From NCBI RefSeq assembly GCF_000716675.1, contig NZ_JNXT01000044.1:1-64000 (forward strand): a DNA stretch of 64,000 bases, in the 5' to 3' direction. Positions 52,297 to 59,941 of this stretch are shown piece by piece (the stretch's first letter is position 1; each line of letters begins with the position of its first letter). Position numbers and translations under genes: made by a program. Below the pieces are notes generated by a model. That model was not told the DNA's origin. It made no database searches and saw nothing but the letters and a program-made list of their open reading frames with translations. The stretch comes from Streptomyces alboflavus (GTDB lineage: Bacteria; Actinomycetota; Actinomycetes; Streptomycetales; Streptomycetaceae).

Positions 52297-53247
52297 ATGA
52301 AAGCTCTGCAATTCGACCAGTTCGGCTCCCCGGACGTGATCGCTCTCCGCGATGCCCCACAGCCGGAGCCTGGACCCGGCCAGATCCGCATCGCCGTGCG
52401 GGCGTGCGGCCTGACACCGGCCGACTGGCACATCGTCGACGGTCTCCTCGCCGACCATCTGCCGCCGCTGCCGCGCGGGCTCGGCCTCGAGGTCGCGGGC
52501 ACCGTCGACGCGCTCGGCGAGGGCGTCACCGGCGTCCAGATCGGCGACCGCGTGTTCGGCCCTGCCGCCTTCGACGGGCCGACGGCCGGCGCCGCCGAGT
52601 ACGCGCTGATGCCAGCCTGGGCACGCATTCCCGAGGGCGTAACCGCCGAGCAGGCCGCCGCGCTGCCGATGGCGGCCGAGACGGCGTGGCGCGCGCTCGA
52701 CGACCTCGGCGTCCAGCCGGGTGAACTGCTGCTCGTCCACGGCGCGGGCACCACCGTGGGTGAGGCGGCGGTGCGCTTCGCGCTGCACCGGGGTATTCGG
52801 GTGATCGCCACCGCTGGGCCGACCCGGACCGCCGCCCTGGAAGAGATCGGCGCCCAGGTGACCGCCTACGGCGAGGGCATGGCCGAACGCGTCAGCGCAC
52901 TGACTCCAGGCCCCGTGGACCGCGCCCTGGACACCGCGCCGTCCGGGGGCCGGATCGACCGCGCCGACCAGCCCAGTCCGGCCGGCGGCTCGCTACCGAC
53001 CTTGATCGAGCTCACCGGGGATCCCGACCGTGTCCTCACCGTCTCGGACTTCGCCGCCGCAGCCGAACTGGGCGTCCGGATCACTACCGAGATCCGCTAC
53101 GACCAGATGAATGAGTTCGCCAGGCTTGCCAGCGAAGGCATCCTGGTCGTACCGGTCGCCCGCACCTACACCCTCGACCAGATCCAGGAAGCGGCCAAGC
53201 TCAGCCAATCCCGCCGCCCCGGCGGCAAACTCATACTCGTCCTGTGA
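52297..53247 (+). CDS. NADP-dependent oxidoreductase, zinc-free MDR (quinone reductase-like)
   Basis: This 316-residue enzyme opens MKALQFDQFGSPDVIALRDAP, typical of the MDR superfamily. GLEVAGTVDALGEGVTGVQIGDRVFG and AEYALMPAWARIPEGVTAEQAAALPMAAETAWRALDD are also characteristic. The nucleotide loop is HGAGTTVGEAAVRFALHRGIRVIATAG. It lacks the structural and catalytic zinc cysteines, so it is of the quinone-oxidoreductase type. The ATG has GGGAG six bases upstream; an earlier in-frame ATG (52261) would place the second operator inside the gene and is less likely. Regulation by the divergent TetR is probable. Substrate unknown; quinones or unsaturated ketones are typical. Confidence 0.88.
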   Translation: MKALQFDQFGSPDVIALRDAPQPEPGPGQIRIAVRACGLTPADWHIVDGLLADHLPPLPRGLGLEVAGTVDALGEGVTGVQIGDRVFGPAAFDGPTAGAAEYALMPAWARIPEGVTAEQAAALPMAAETAWRALDDLGVQPGELLLVHGAGTTVGEAAVRFALHRGIRVIATAGPTRTAALEEIGAQVTAYGEGMAERVSALTPGPVDRALDTAPSGGRIDRADQPSPAGGSLPTLIELTGDPDRVLTVSDFAAAAELGVRITTEIRYDQMNEFARLASEGILVVPVARTYTLDQIQEAAKLSQSRRPGGKLILVL

Positions 53248-53341
53248 GCGCCCTGCCAGTCCCCGTCCTGCCCGCTATTGCTCTCCTGCGTGTCGACAAC
53301 GGGCCTACCGCAAGCGCCTCACCAAGCCACCAACGTCCTGA
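53243..53341 (+). pseudogene. Orphan zinc-finger-like tail, probable gene remnant
   Basis: In a frame shifted from the oxidoreductase, from its stop onward, 32 codons encode CERPASPRPARYCSPACRQR then AYRKRLTKPPTS. RYCSPACRQRAYRKR is a common actinobacterial zinc-knuckle ending (C, CxxxC plus basic tail). No start or upstream domain exists, so this looks like the 3' end of a destroyed gene abutting the oxidoreductase. The identification is by motif only. Confidence 0.4.
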
Positions 53342-53351
53342 GACACGACAC

Positions 53352-53804
53352 TTAGGGCTTTGAAGTCTCTTTGTTGCTGGGCCACTCGAACAGGACGACT
53401 TGCCAGTGGCTCTGCTCGTACACCAGATCAACCCTCTCCCGGAGCGGGGGCCCTTCACTGGCAGAAGCTGTCAGGGCGACCTTGCCTAGATAGTCGCCCA
53501 TTTGTTCATACTCAATGGGTGCCTTCTTGATGGTTAGCCCTTTGCCGCCCTTGGCTTGAATGATCTTGTCTGCCTGCTTCCGCGACCACGGCTTGTTGGG
53601 GGCGTCCCCTACTTCCAGGAGGCCCTTCACGTCACGATTGTTGAGGGCTTCGACGTAGCGCTTGACTGCATCCGGAGCCCCAGAGGGCGGGGAGTTCCTA
53701 CCAGGGCCGCCGCTGTCATCAGAGGCGTCCCCGGCGTCGGCGGAGCCGCAGCCCGCGGCGAGGAGCAAGGCAATGGTTGCTACGAGTGCGCGTTGCCTGC
53801 TCAA
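53352..53804 (-). CDS. Putative lipoprotein
   Basis: This 150-residue protein has a signal peptide (MSRQRALVATIALLLAAGC) with lipobox LAAGC, so it is lipid-anchored. A Gly/Ser/Asp/Pro-rich spacer is followed by APDAVKRYVEALNNRDVKGLLEVGDAPNKPWSRKQADKIIQAKG. That stretch and the later strands (VDLVYEQSHWQVVLFEW) suggest an NTF2-like fold, common in actinobacterial lipoproteins. The TTG start has GGAGG six bases upstream. It lies 32 bases downstream of the ATPase gene on the same strand, so the two may be co-transcribed. Its base composition is visibly less GC-rich than the backbone genes. Confidence 0.72.
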   Translation of the reverse strand: MSRQRALVATIALLLAAGCGSADAGDASDDSGGPGRNSPPSGAPDAVKRYVEALNNRDVKGLLEVGDAPNKPWSRKQADKIIQAKGGKGLTIKKAPIEYEQMGDYLGKVALTASASEGPPLRERVDLVYEQSHWQVVLFEWPSNKETSKP

Positions 53805-53836
53805 GGCGCCTCCAGGATCGGCCGACTGCCAGCTTC

Positions 53837-54556
53837 TCAGATGCGGCTGTCCGTGTGACGTCGCCGTGGTCGCCCTCGGTCAGGGCCACACCCCCGCGCC
53901 ACGGCGAGTTCGAACCAGACCCTCTTGCCGATGCCCCCAGGGCGAAGTTCCGTGCCCCAGTCGTCCGACAGCGTGGCGACCAGTGCCAGGCCTCGGCCCG
54001 ACTCGTCCTCCGGGCACGCCTGCCTGGGCGCGGGCGGTGTCGCGTTCGCGTCCGACACCGCGATGTGGAGGAGGCCCGCCTTCAGCACGCAGCGGGTCCA
54101 GATCTCTCTGCCCGGGGAGACCTTCGCGTGCCGGTACGCGTTCGTCATCAGCTCGCTCAGGAGCAGCGTCGCCGTCTCGGTGACCTCGGGTGGCAGGTCC
54201 CACGAACTCGCCTGCTCCCGCAGAAGAGTTCGGGCCCGCCCCACGCTCCTTGCGTGGCGCGGCAGGCGCCATTCGATCTCCTGGGGGAGGGGTTCGTTGG
54301 CGTTCCTGCTCTTCTCCGGCGTGCGGCCGGCGATCTCGAATTCTCGTTGCTCCCCGGGGAGGGCCCGTCGGCAGTTCAGGCGCCGCGTCTCCCAGGAGAG
54401 GCCCGCGGGCCGGGTCACCGTCAGCACCTCCCCGTCCGCAGCCGTCACTTGGACTACGCGCCCTCGGCGCGTGTCCACGACGACGTCCCCCACGGTCGTC
54501 GCCGTGCTTGCGTCAGGCGGCTCGATGTGCTGGCGCGTCCCGTTGTCGTTGGTCAT
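53837..54556 (-). CDS. Anti-sigma/RsbW-type ATP-binding protein
   Basis: This 239-residue protein has a HATPase_c_2 domain in its second half (about 95-215). It shows WRLPRHARSVGRARTLLREQASSWDLPPEVTETATLLLSELMTNAYRHA (N-box), LLHIAVSDANATPP, and ESGRGLALVATLSDDWGTELRPGGIGKRVWFEL. Such GHKL proteins in Streptomyces are RsbW-like regulators that bind sigma factors or developmental partners. The N-terminal 90 residues are of a different kind (VVVDTRRGRVVQVTAADGEVLTVTRPAGLSWETRRLNC) and match no domain that I know; it may be a DUF6344/SH3-like strand region. The ATG has GAGG eight bases upstream. It is divergent from the XRE-DUF5753 gene, the classic whiJ-like arrangement. Confidence 0.85.
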   Translation of the reverse strand: MTNDNGTRQHIEPPDASTATTVGDVVVDTRRGRVVQVTAADGEVLTVTRPAGLSWETRRLNCRRALPGEQREFEIAGRTPEKSRNANEPLPQEIEWRLPRHARSVGRARTLLREQASSWDLPPEVTETATLLLSELMTNAYRHAKVSPGREIWTRCVLKAGLLHIAVSDANATPPAPRQACPEDESGRGLALVATLSDDWGTELRPGGIGKRVWFELAVARGCGPDRGRPRRRHTDSRI

Positions 54557-54667
54557 GGGTGGTACCTCGTAGGGGAGTTGGTCCTTCTGTGGGACTCCCA
54601 GACTGCTCACCTGCGGGTACGTTGACCAGGAGTAGCGATTCCGGAACCGGACCGTGGAACGGGGCAT

Positions 54668-55456
54668 ATGCCAGGCGCTAACGAGCTCGATCCGGCCGAG
54701 AGCCTTGAGGCGTACATCGGGAATCAGGTCAGGGAGGCGCGGCGGGCGAAGGGCTGGTCCCAGACCGACCTCGCGGCCAAGGTGTTCAGCAACAAGAGCA
54801 GGATCTCCGAGGTGGAGAACGGGGAGGCGCTGGACCGCGCCCTGGCGGCCAAGCTGGGTGTGGTGCTCGAACTGGGCGACTCTCTGACGGACTTGGTCAA
54901 GATCCAGGAGCGGAAGACTGTTCGCGAATACGCCAAGCCGTACCTAGCGAAGCAAGAAAAGGCGGCGCTGATCCACACCGCTGGATTCGTCGTTCATGGA
55001 CTGCTTCAGACTCCTGACTATGCACGCGAGCTCATTCTGGCTGGCCAGGATGATGACCCGTCCGTCGTCGAGTCATACGTCGAGCAGCGCATGGAGCGCC
55101 AGAAGCTGTGGGAGCGGGATAACCCCCCGTGGTTCGCAGCCGTCCTCGACGAGGCCACCATCGCTCACGCCACAGCCCCTCAACTGGAACGCCTGCGTGA
55201 GGCGCAGGAGCAGCCGAACATCACGCTCCAGCTTCTCCCCTTCGGAGCTGGCAGGATCATGGGAACCATGGCTGTCCTGACGCAGCCGGACGGTTCGCGA
55301 GGCGCGTACACGGAGGGCCTTCTGGTCGGCCAGTACTTCGAAGAACCAGCAGCTGTCCTGCGGCTCCAACGAATCTATGATCGGCTCGCCTCCAGCTCAT
55401 TGACGGCTGAAGCGACCACAGTTCGCATCGAAGAAGCATTGAAGAGGTACAAGTGA
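54668..55456 (+). CDS. XRE regulator with DUF5753 domain (WhiJ-like)
   Basis: This 262-residue protein has an N-terminal helix-turn-helix (about residues 16-70, IGNQVREARRAKGWSQTDLAAKVFSNKSRISEVENGEALDRALAAKL). The DUF5753 domain (about 85-255) includes EKAALIHTAGFVVHGLLQTPDYARELI, RMERQKLWERDNPPWFAAVLDEATIAH and NITLQLLPFGAG. WhiJ and its many Streptomyces paralogues have this plan and govern development together with small DUF397 partners. The ATG (MPGANELDPAE) directly follows the ATG of a longer possible reading of the divergent ATPase gene. A DUF397 gene follows with GTGA overlap. Confidence 0.9.
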   Translation: MPGANELDPAESLEAYIGNQVREARRAKGWSQTDLAAKVFSNKSRISEVENGEALDRALAAKLGVVLELGDSLTDLVKIQERKTVREYAKPYLAKQEKAALIHTAGFVVHGLLQTPDYARELILAGQDDDPSVVESYVEQRMERQKLWERDNPPWFAAVLDEATIAHATAPQLERLREAQEQPNITLQLLPFGAGRIMGTMAVLTQPDGSRGAYTEGLLVGQYFEEPAAVLRLQRIYDRLASSSLTAEATTVRIEEALKRYK

Positions 55457-55632
55457 GCAACCCGAATTGGCACAAGTCGACTTACAGTGGGAACGCCACC
55501 AACGACTGCATAGAGGTCGCCGACAATCTGCCGCTCATCCTGATCCGCGACACCAAGGACCATGCGGCCGGACTCATAGAGGTGACCCCCGCGGCCTGGG
55601 CCGCGTTCACCGGCCACGTGAGCCGTAACTGA
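55453..55632 (+). CDS. DUF397 small protein
   Basis: This 59-residue protein (VSNPNWHKSTYSGNATNDCI, then EVADNLPLILIRDTKDHAAG) ends LIEVTPAAWAAFTGHVSRN. W.KS.YSG....CIEVA and I.RDSK are the DUF397 signature. The GTG start overlaps the stop of the XRE-DUF5753 gene (GTGA), so the partners are translationally coupled. DUF397 proteins are thought to bind and modulate their DUF5753 partner. Its stop is one base away from the stop of the convergent XRE gene. Confidence 0.92.
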   Translation: MSNPNWHKSTYSGNATNDCIEVADNLPLILIRDTKDHAAGLIEVTPAAWAAFTGHVSRN

Positions 55633-55633
55633 C

Positions 55634-56923
55634 TCAGACGCCAGTCGCGGCGGCCAACTCGCGAACGCCGCTCACCCGTGGGTGTCGCCGCGAGAGATCA
55701 CCGACGATCTTGCGGATCGCCGGACGATCGCGGACCTCGCCCGGCGAGACGCGCAGAGCCGACAGTAGTTCGTCGGCGGTCTGTTCCGCCTTGCCCCACT
55801 GCCACCACGCTCGACCGAGATCGGTATGCATCCTGCCTTTGCGTTCGGCCGTGGGGAACTGGCTCGCGCGCAGTTCGCGACCGGCGTGGAGGGCGGCCCC
55901 GGCATCGCCAAGCGCCCAGTGAACGCCGACTTCGTAGAGGACGACAGCGGCAGGAGTGAGCGGAAACAGGCGCGTAGACGGAGCCTGTTGAGGAAGGCGG
56001 CGCGCGGCTTGAGAGGCTTCGCGGATCATGGCTTGCGCCTGGTCACGGTCTCCCGCCCGCGCCGCCGTGTACGACGTGGTGCACAGCATCTGTGCGTAGG
56101 CCGCTGCTTGCGCCGGGGTCTTCAGCCCGGTGGCCTCAACCTTGTTCGCGGCATCAAGAATGAGCCGCTGAGCGGCGCCGCCCTGGTCCTGGTGGCGCAG
56201 GACGATGCTTAGTTCACGGGCCGCTGCCGCAGCCACCAGCGGTGAGCCGGAAAGGTCCGCGTACACCGTGGCGCGGTCAGCGGTGAGCCGCGCCTGGTCG
56301 TACCGTCCGATCTTCGTCAGGACCTGAGCGGCGAGGCTGTAGCAGGCCGAGAGACGGGCGTGCGCGAGGTCGTCACGGGACCGGGCGCCATGGTGCGCGT
56401 CGGCGAGCAGTCCCGGTAGTGCTTCCAAGAGATCGGCGTGCTTGCCGACGTCGAACAGGGCACGTGCCTGAGAGAGGCGGGCATCGAGGGGGACGGCCGA
56501 GCCGGTCGGAGCGGGCGTGATCGCGAGGGCGTCATCCACGCCGATGAGGAGCTGGGCGGGGGCCGCGAGCCCGGCGGCAGCGAGCAGTGTGCGGCGGCGC
56601 ATGGGGTCCTCCTCGACGCAACGTGGACCGTCCGCCGCAACTCTAGTGGTATCGAGTGTGCCTAACCCGAGTGCCGCACCCAGGATATTTGTCGGCACCC
56701 CAACCGCTTCGGCGGCCGACCGCAGGAGATCCAGGTCACCTGTCTGTCCGCCGCGATGCTCCATCCTGGAAACGGTGGACGCGTCGCACCCGAGCCGTGC
56801 GCCCAGATCGGCTTGCCGCCACCCCCGACCGAGGCGGCCCACACGGATGAGTCCGCCGGCATCACGGCGATCGACGAGCGAACGCACCTCGGTGGATCTC
56901 CACAGTGGGTCGATAGGGCGCAT
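55634..56923 (-). CDS. XRE regulator with C-terminal TPR-like domain
   Basis: This 429-residue regulator has an N-terminal HTH (about residues 20-70, DAGGLIRVGRLGRGWRQADLGARLGCDASTVSRMEHR). A linker (RRRTLLAAAGLAAPAQLL) looks like a twin-arginine-type stretch but occurs inside a cytoplasmic protein, a feature common in this Streptomyces family. A helical repeat region (about 145-425) follows with TPR-like pairs (ARALFDVGKHADLLEALPGLLADAHHG, DLAHARLSACYSLAAQVLTKIGRYDQARLTADRATVYA). Such proteins may sense a peptide. The ATG has GGGAGG five bases upstream. It is divergent from the unknown gene at 57156 and convergent with the DUF397 gene. Confidence 0.85.
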   Translation of the reverse strand: MRPIDPLWRSTEVRSLVDRRDAGGLIRVGRLGRGWRQADLGARLGCDASTVSRMEHRGGQTGDLDLLRSAAEAVGVPTNILGAALGLGTLDTTRVAADGPRCVEEDPMRRRTLLAAAGLAAPAQLLIGVDDALAITPAPTGSAVPLDARLSQARALFDVGKHADLLEALPGLLADAHHGARSRDDLAHARLSACYSLAAQVLTKIGRYDQARLTADRATVYADLSGSPLVAAAAARELSIVLRHQDQGGAAQRLILDAANKVEATGLKTPAQAAAYAQMLCTTSYTAARAGDRDQAQAMIREASQAARRLPQQAPSTRLFPLTPAAVVLYEVGVHWALGDAGAALHAGRELRASQFPTAERKGRMHTDLGRAWWQWGKAEQTADELLSALRVSPGEVRDRPAIRKIVGDLSRRHPRVSGVRELAAATGV

Positions 56924-57155
56924 CGAGCCTCCCGTCCCCAAGCTCTCGGTCCCGCTCGACCAGGGATTTGTCTCATCGCCGGGGTCGGGCCCACTCACGG
57001 TAGCGACCGCCTGATGGCGCGTCGACAGCGTGTGCACGTTCTGCACATCGCGTGTGCGCCACGCCAGTCGACCGCCACAGACCGCGGGCCGGTGGTGTCG
57101 TTCGAACACGGGCCGCCCGCTCGGCGGCAGGCTCGACGACATCGCGGAGGACACC

Positions 57156-57596
57156 ATGGCGACAGCAGTCGAAACCCAAGCCCGTGACCCGAAGGACTAC
57201 GTCAAGCGTGAGGTGTGGGACCGGGAGGTCCAGCTCCTGATGCGGGACCATCCGGTCGATGAGGTGATGGCCAACCGTCTGTTCGGTGCGGCCGTCATGT
57301 ACCTGATCACGGCAATGGAGAAGTGGGGCCAGGGGCTCGAAATGTGCTGTGGCCGCCTGGTCGACCTCGCGGTCCATGTCTTCATCCTGGACACGCGGAA
57401 CTATCGCGAGTTCTGCGCCGAGCACTTCCACGGCAAGTTCCTGGAGCACATCCCGGAAATCGAGTTCAAGTACGACGGCTCGGTCGAGCGCACCGCGAGG
57501 ATCATCGCGGACGCAGGGTTCGATGTGGACTGGAAGCTGTGGGAGCGCGACTACGGCAAGTGCGGTCCGTGCAGGCCGGGGGCGAACTGCCACTGA
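57156..57596 (+). CDS. Conserved hypothetical protein with Cys-rich C-terminus
   Basis: This 146-residue soluble protein is rich in aromatic and charged residues. It has VKREVWDREVQLLMRDHPVDEVMANRLFGAAVMYLITAMEKWGQ, a Cys pair in EMCCGRLVDL, and AEHFHGKFLEHIPEIEFKYDG. The end is KLWERDYGKCGPCRPGANCH, in which Cys, Cys, Cys and His could bind a metal or cluster. I do not recognise the family. The ATG has GGAGG five bases upstream. A perfect terminator follows, so it is likely monocistronic. Its divergent XRE regulator and the methyltransferase after the terminator may belong to one unit, but the sequence does not prove it. Confidence 0.72.
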   Translation: MATAVETQARDPKDYVKREVWDREVQLLMRDHPVDEVMANRLFGAAVMYLITAMEKWGQGLEMCCGRLVDLAVHVFILDTRNYREFCAEHFHGKFLEHIPEIEFKYDGSVERTARIIADAGFDVDWKLWERDYGKCGPCRPGANCH

Positions 57597-57608
57597 TCCG
57601 ATGAAGTC

Positions 57609-57641
57609 AGGTCCGGGAGCGCCGTGAGTGCTCCCGGACCT
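57609..57641 (+). terminator. Hairpin terminator
   Basis: A perfect 12-bp stem (AGGTCCGGGAGC / GCTCCCGGACCT) with a 9-base loop follows the unknown gene by 13 bases. An outer repeat ATCCGATGA / TCATCGGAT (about 57596-57661) could extend the structure. Confidence 0.8.
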
Positions 57642-57752
57642 CTGTGCGCCCTCATCGGATGACGTTGTGTCATTCACCCGTGCGCGGGAGGAAGCGCCGA
57701 TACGGTGTCCAGTTCGACCGGCACCGGTCCCACCGTCCTCCCGAGGAGCTTT

Positions 57753-58427
57753 ATGCCCCACGAGCCAACGACACCGGCTGAATACTGGGACAAGTACAAG
57801 CCCTTCAAGGGGGAGGGCATCCAACCCGCACCACAGGCGGACCGCTTCGACTGGACCCAGTACCCCGGCCACGGACCCGGTGCCGAAGCCCTTGGCCGTC
57901 CCCGCCGCGTCCTCGAACTGGGGTCGGCTGAAGGCAAGGAAGCCGCCTACCTGGCTCATGCCGGAGTGGACGTGACAGCGGTGGACTTCTCCGCGGTTCA
58001 GGTCGAGCGTGCCCGCTCCTTCTGGCGAGACACACCCGGTCTGTCCTTTGTCCATGGGGAGGCATGCGACTACCTCGCGTCCGGCACGACGACGTATGAC
58101 GCGATCTACTCGGTATGGGGCGCCGTCTGGTTCACAGACCCCGAGGAACTGTTCCCGCCCATCAGCAAGCGGCTCGCACCCGGGGGAGTCTTCGCGTTCT
58201 CCCAAGCCGAGCCGGTCGCTGGTTCCTGCGGACCTCAGCAGATGTGTGGCAAGTGGCTCGAAGGCCGGGAACGCGAGCTGACGGTACTTCGCTGGCAGTA
58301 CGCCCCCGAGATGTGGGCGGACGTCCTCAAGCGTCACGGCTTCACGGAGATCGACGCCCACATTCTCGCGGCACCGGCCCCCGAGGATTTGGGCACGCTC
58401 ATGGTGCGCGCCTGCGTTCCCCATTAG
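57753..58427 (+). CDS. Class I SAM-dependent methyltransferase
   Basis: This 224-residue protein has the Rossmann methyltransferase core. Motif I is RVLELGSAEGKEAAYLAHAGVDVTAVDFS. Motif II is near ASGTTTYDAIYSVWGAVWF, and FPPISKRLAPGGVFAFSQAEP follows. Motif I has GSAEG rather than GxGxG, an atypical but seen variant. The ATG (MPHEPTTPAEYWDKYKPF) has GAGGAG five bases upstream; a GTG 16 codons earlier is less likely. The substrate is unknown. It stands between the terminator at 57609 and one at 58449, so it is probably monocistronic. Confidence 0.85.
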   Translation: MPHEPTTPAEYWDKYKPFKGEGIQPAPQADRFDWTQYPGHGPGAEALGRPRRVLELGSAEGKEAAYLAHAGVDVTAVDFSAVQVERARSFWRDTPGLSFVHGEACDYLASGTTTYDAIYSVWGAVWFTDPEELFPPISKRLAPGGVFAFSQAEPVAGSCGPQQMCGKWLEGRERELTVLRWQYAPEMWADVLKRHGFTEIDAHILAAPAPEDLGTLMVRACVPH

Positions 58428-58448
58428 AGCGTTCGCACAGAGCTGAGC

Positions 58449-58490
58449 CTCGGGCCCCGGGCTTCGGGGGCCGAGATCCGAGCCCCTTTT
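58449..58490 (+). terminator. Intrinsic terminator
   Basis: A hairpin (CTCGGGCCCC / GGGGGCCGAG, one bulge) at 58449-58475 is followed by CCCCTTTTG, after the methyltransferase stop. Confidence 0.75.
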
Positions 58491-58573
58491 GTAAGGATTG
58501 GGTGGTTGGGTTACCTCCACCCACCCCTGCCAACTCCCGCTCGTACCACCGCACATCACATTTCGTGACCGAC

Positions 58574-58603
58574 TTGCCACGCGCCGTCGTGACCCTCTAG
58601 GTT
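58574..58603 (+). promoter_or_regulatory. Sigma70-type promoter
   Basis: TTGCCA (58574-58579), 18 bases, TAGGTT (58598-58603): a good HrdB-type promoter. Transcription would start near 58610, just before the hairpin leader. Confidence 0.6.
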
Positions 58604-58620
58604 CGCGGCAACAAAGAAAC

Positions 58621-58656
58621 GACCCCGACCGGGTGCTACCAACACCCGCCGGGGTC
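58621..58656 (+). other. Strong leader hairpin before the winged-helix/zinc-ribbon gene
   Basis: GACCCCG and CGGGGTC form an outer stem, and CGGGTG and CACCCG an inner stem, with loop CTACCAA. Thirteen pairs are separated by a small internal bulge. It lies about 30 bases upstream of the GTG and begins about 11 bases after the expected transcript start. A CGGGTG-CTACCAA-CACCCG hairpin seems recurrent before such genes in Streptomyces (from memory). An attenuator or protein-binding leader is possible. Confidence 0.6.
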
Positions 58657-58684
58657 TCGCCCCAAGATCGAAAGCAGCGATCCC

Positions 58685-59656
58685 GTGGCTTACGAAAACT
58701 CTAACGCCGCCCTGCCTGCCTCCGCACACCCCATGGCCAAGCCGGGGTACGGCAAGCGATCCGCACCTGACCAAGGGCCCGCCCGCGCCCGGGACTTCGG
58801 ACACCTCCCCGCCCGCGAGGCCTACCTCGCCGCCTTCGTCGACCGGCTTCCCGAAGGCGCCGCGATGGACGCCAAGACCCTCGCCAACGCCCAGCCGCTC
58901 TACGGCCAGCAGGCCGTCCGCACCGCCCTCAACGAGCTGTCGCGAGCCGGGCACCTGCGCCGCGTACGGCGACTCGCTCAGGGCGAGGGCGACACCGGGA
59001 CCGGTACGCGCTGGGTGTTCCGCACGTACTGGACCCGTACCGCACGTGACAGCGAATGGTGGAACCGGTTCCTCGACGGTGACGCACCCTCGCGGGCCGA
59101 GGCCCGAGGCGGCGGCGCCCCCGACGACGTACCCGAAGAGCGGCACCAGCCCGGGACTCCGCCCGCGCCGCCCTCCTCCGCGTACAGCGTCCTCGCCCAA
59201 CTCGGCCGAACGGCACCGCAGTTGATCCTGTCCGCCGCCGACTGTGCCGCTCTGGAGGACCTGGCCGCCGACTGGCTCGCCCGAGGTGCCACGGCCGACC
59301 ACCTCACCCGGGCCCTGAGCGCGGGACTTCCCGAGCAGGTCCACGCACCCCGCGCCTTCGTGCAGCGGCGCCTCCTGGACAAGATGCCGCCCGTTCCCCC
59401 TCCGAGTGCGCCCCGTACACCGCACCGCACGATCATGGAGTGCACCGGCTGTGGCGTACCGGGGCGACCGGAAGCCCTGCCCGAAGGCCTGTGCCGCGCC
59501 TGTCGGGCACCGGAAGGAACGGGCGACCCCGGCAGCCGTGGGCGGCCCGTACCCGCCACCCCTGAACCCGCCGACGTGCACCGCCATGCCACCCAGGTCC
59601 GCCGCGCTCTCGCCGGACCGCACAGGGGCCGGGCGGACTGTTCCGGTCGGCAGTAA
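58685..59656 (+). CDS. Winged-helix/zinc-ribbon DNA-binding protein
   Basis: This 323-residue protein has an N-terminal winged helix (about residues 38-115). There LPAREAYLAAFVDRLPEGAAMDAKTLANAQPLYGQQAVRTALNELSRAGHLRRVRRL is followed by the wing GTGTRWVFRTYW. A Pro/Ala-rich linker and a helical segment follow (LSAADCAALEDLAADWLARGATADHLTRALSAGLP). At about 255-280 is a zinc ribbon CTGCGVPGRPEALPEGLCRAC. The family is common and multi-copy in Streptomyces, often near mobile elements. The GTG (VAYENSNAALPA) is the start after the hairpin leader; there is no strong ribosome site. Its targets are unknown. Confidence 0.8.
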   Translation: MAYENSNAALPASAHPMAKPGYGKRSAPDQGPARARDFGHLPAREAYLAAFVDRLPEGAAMDAKTLANAQPLYGQQAVRTALNELSRAGHLRRVRRLAQGEGDTGTGTRWVFRTYWTRTARDSEWWNRFLDGDAPSRAEARGGGAPDDVPEERHQPGTPPAPPSSAYSVLAQLGRTAPQLILSAADCAALEDLAADWLARGATADHLTRALSAGLPEQVHAPRAFVQRRLLDKMPPVPPPSAPRTPHRTIMECTGCGVPGRPEALPEGLCRACRAPEGTGDPGSRGRPVPATPEPADVHRHATQVRRALAGPHRGRADCSGRQ

Positions 59657-59710
59657 TACGAAGTCCTGGTCGCGGAAGCCGCGACGTGTCCCTGTTTGAG
59701 GCCGGACGAT

Positions 59711-59727
59711 GATCCTGCTGGCTTATT
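59711..59727 (+). repeat. Left terminal inverted repeat
   Basis: The 17-bp GATCCTGCTGGCTTATT pairs perfectly with the right end at 60594-60610. GTGC follows within two bases inside, mirrored imperfectly at the other end. It is preceded by the direct repeat GGACGAT. Confidence 0.85.
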
Positions 59728-59941
59728 CCGTGCCCGGCGGGGCCGGCAGCTCGTTGGTCGGGACAGCAGCGGCCGTCTTGGCGATCCCGGTAAACGGCGT
59801 ATCGGCTCCGGGTCCCACCGGCCTCGTTGCGGAGCCGGGTGGTGGTCTTGTCGTGGTAGCGAGAGCGTCTGCGGCGACGGGCGCGGGATTCGGCACGAGG
59901 TGGGAGAACAGCTGCGAACGGCGGGTGTTAACTTCCTTCCC

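Noticed and set aside
56590..56620. Tat signal in the XRE-TPR regulator (RRRTLLAAAGLAAPAQLL)
   Set aside because: It lies at about residue 108, after a DNA-binding domain; the stretch is common in this cytoplasmic Streptomyces family and cannot act as an N-terminal signal.
59728..59941. Degraded transposase in the left part of the inverted-repeat element
   Set aside because: All six frames were read by eye; no DDE or HUH motif or convincing transposase segment is present, so it is left as non-coding.
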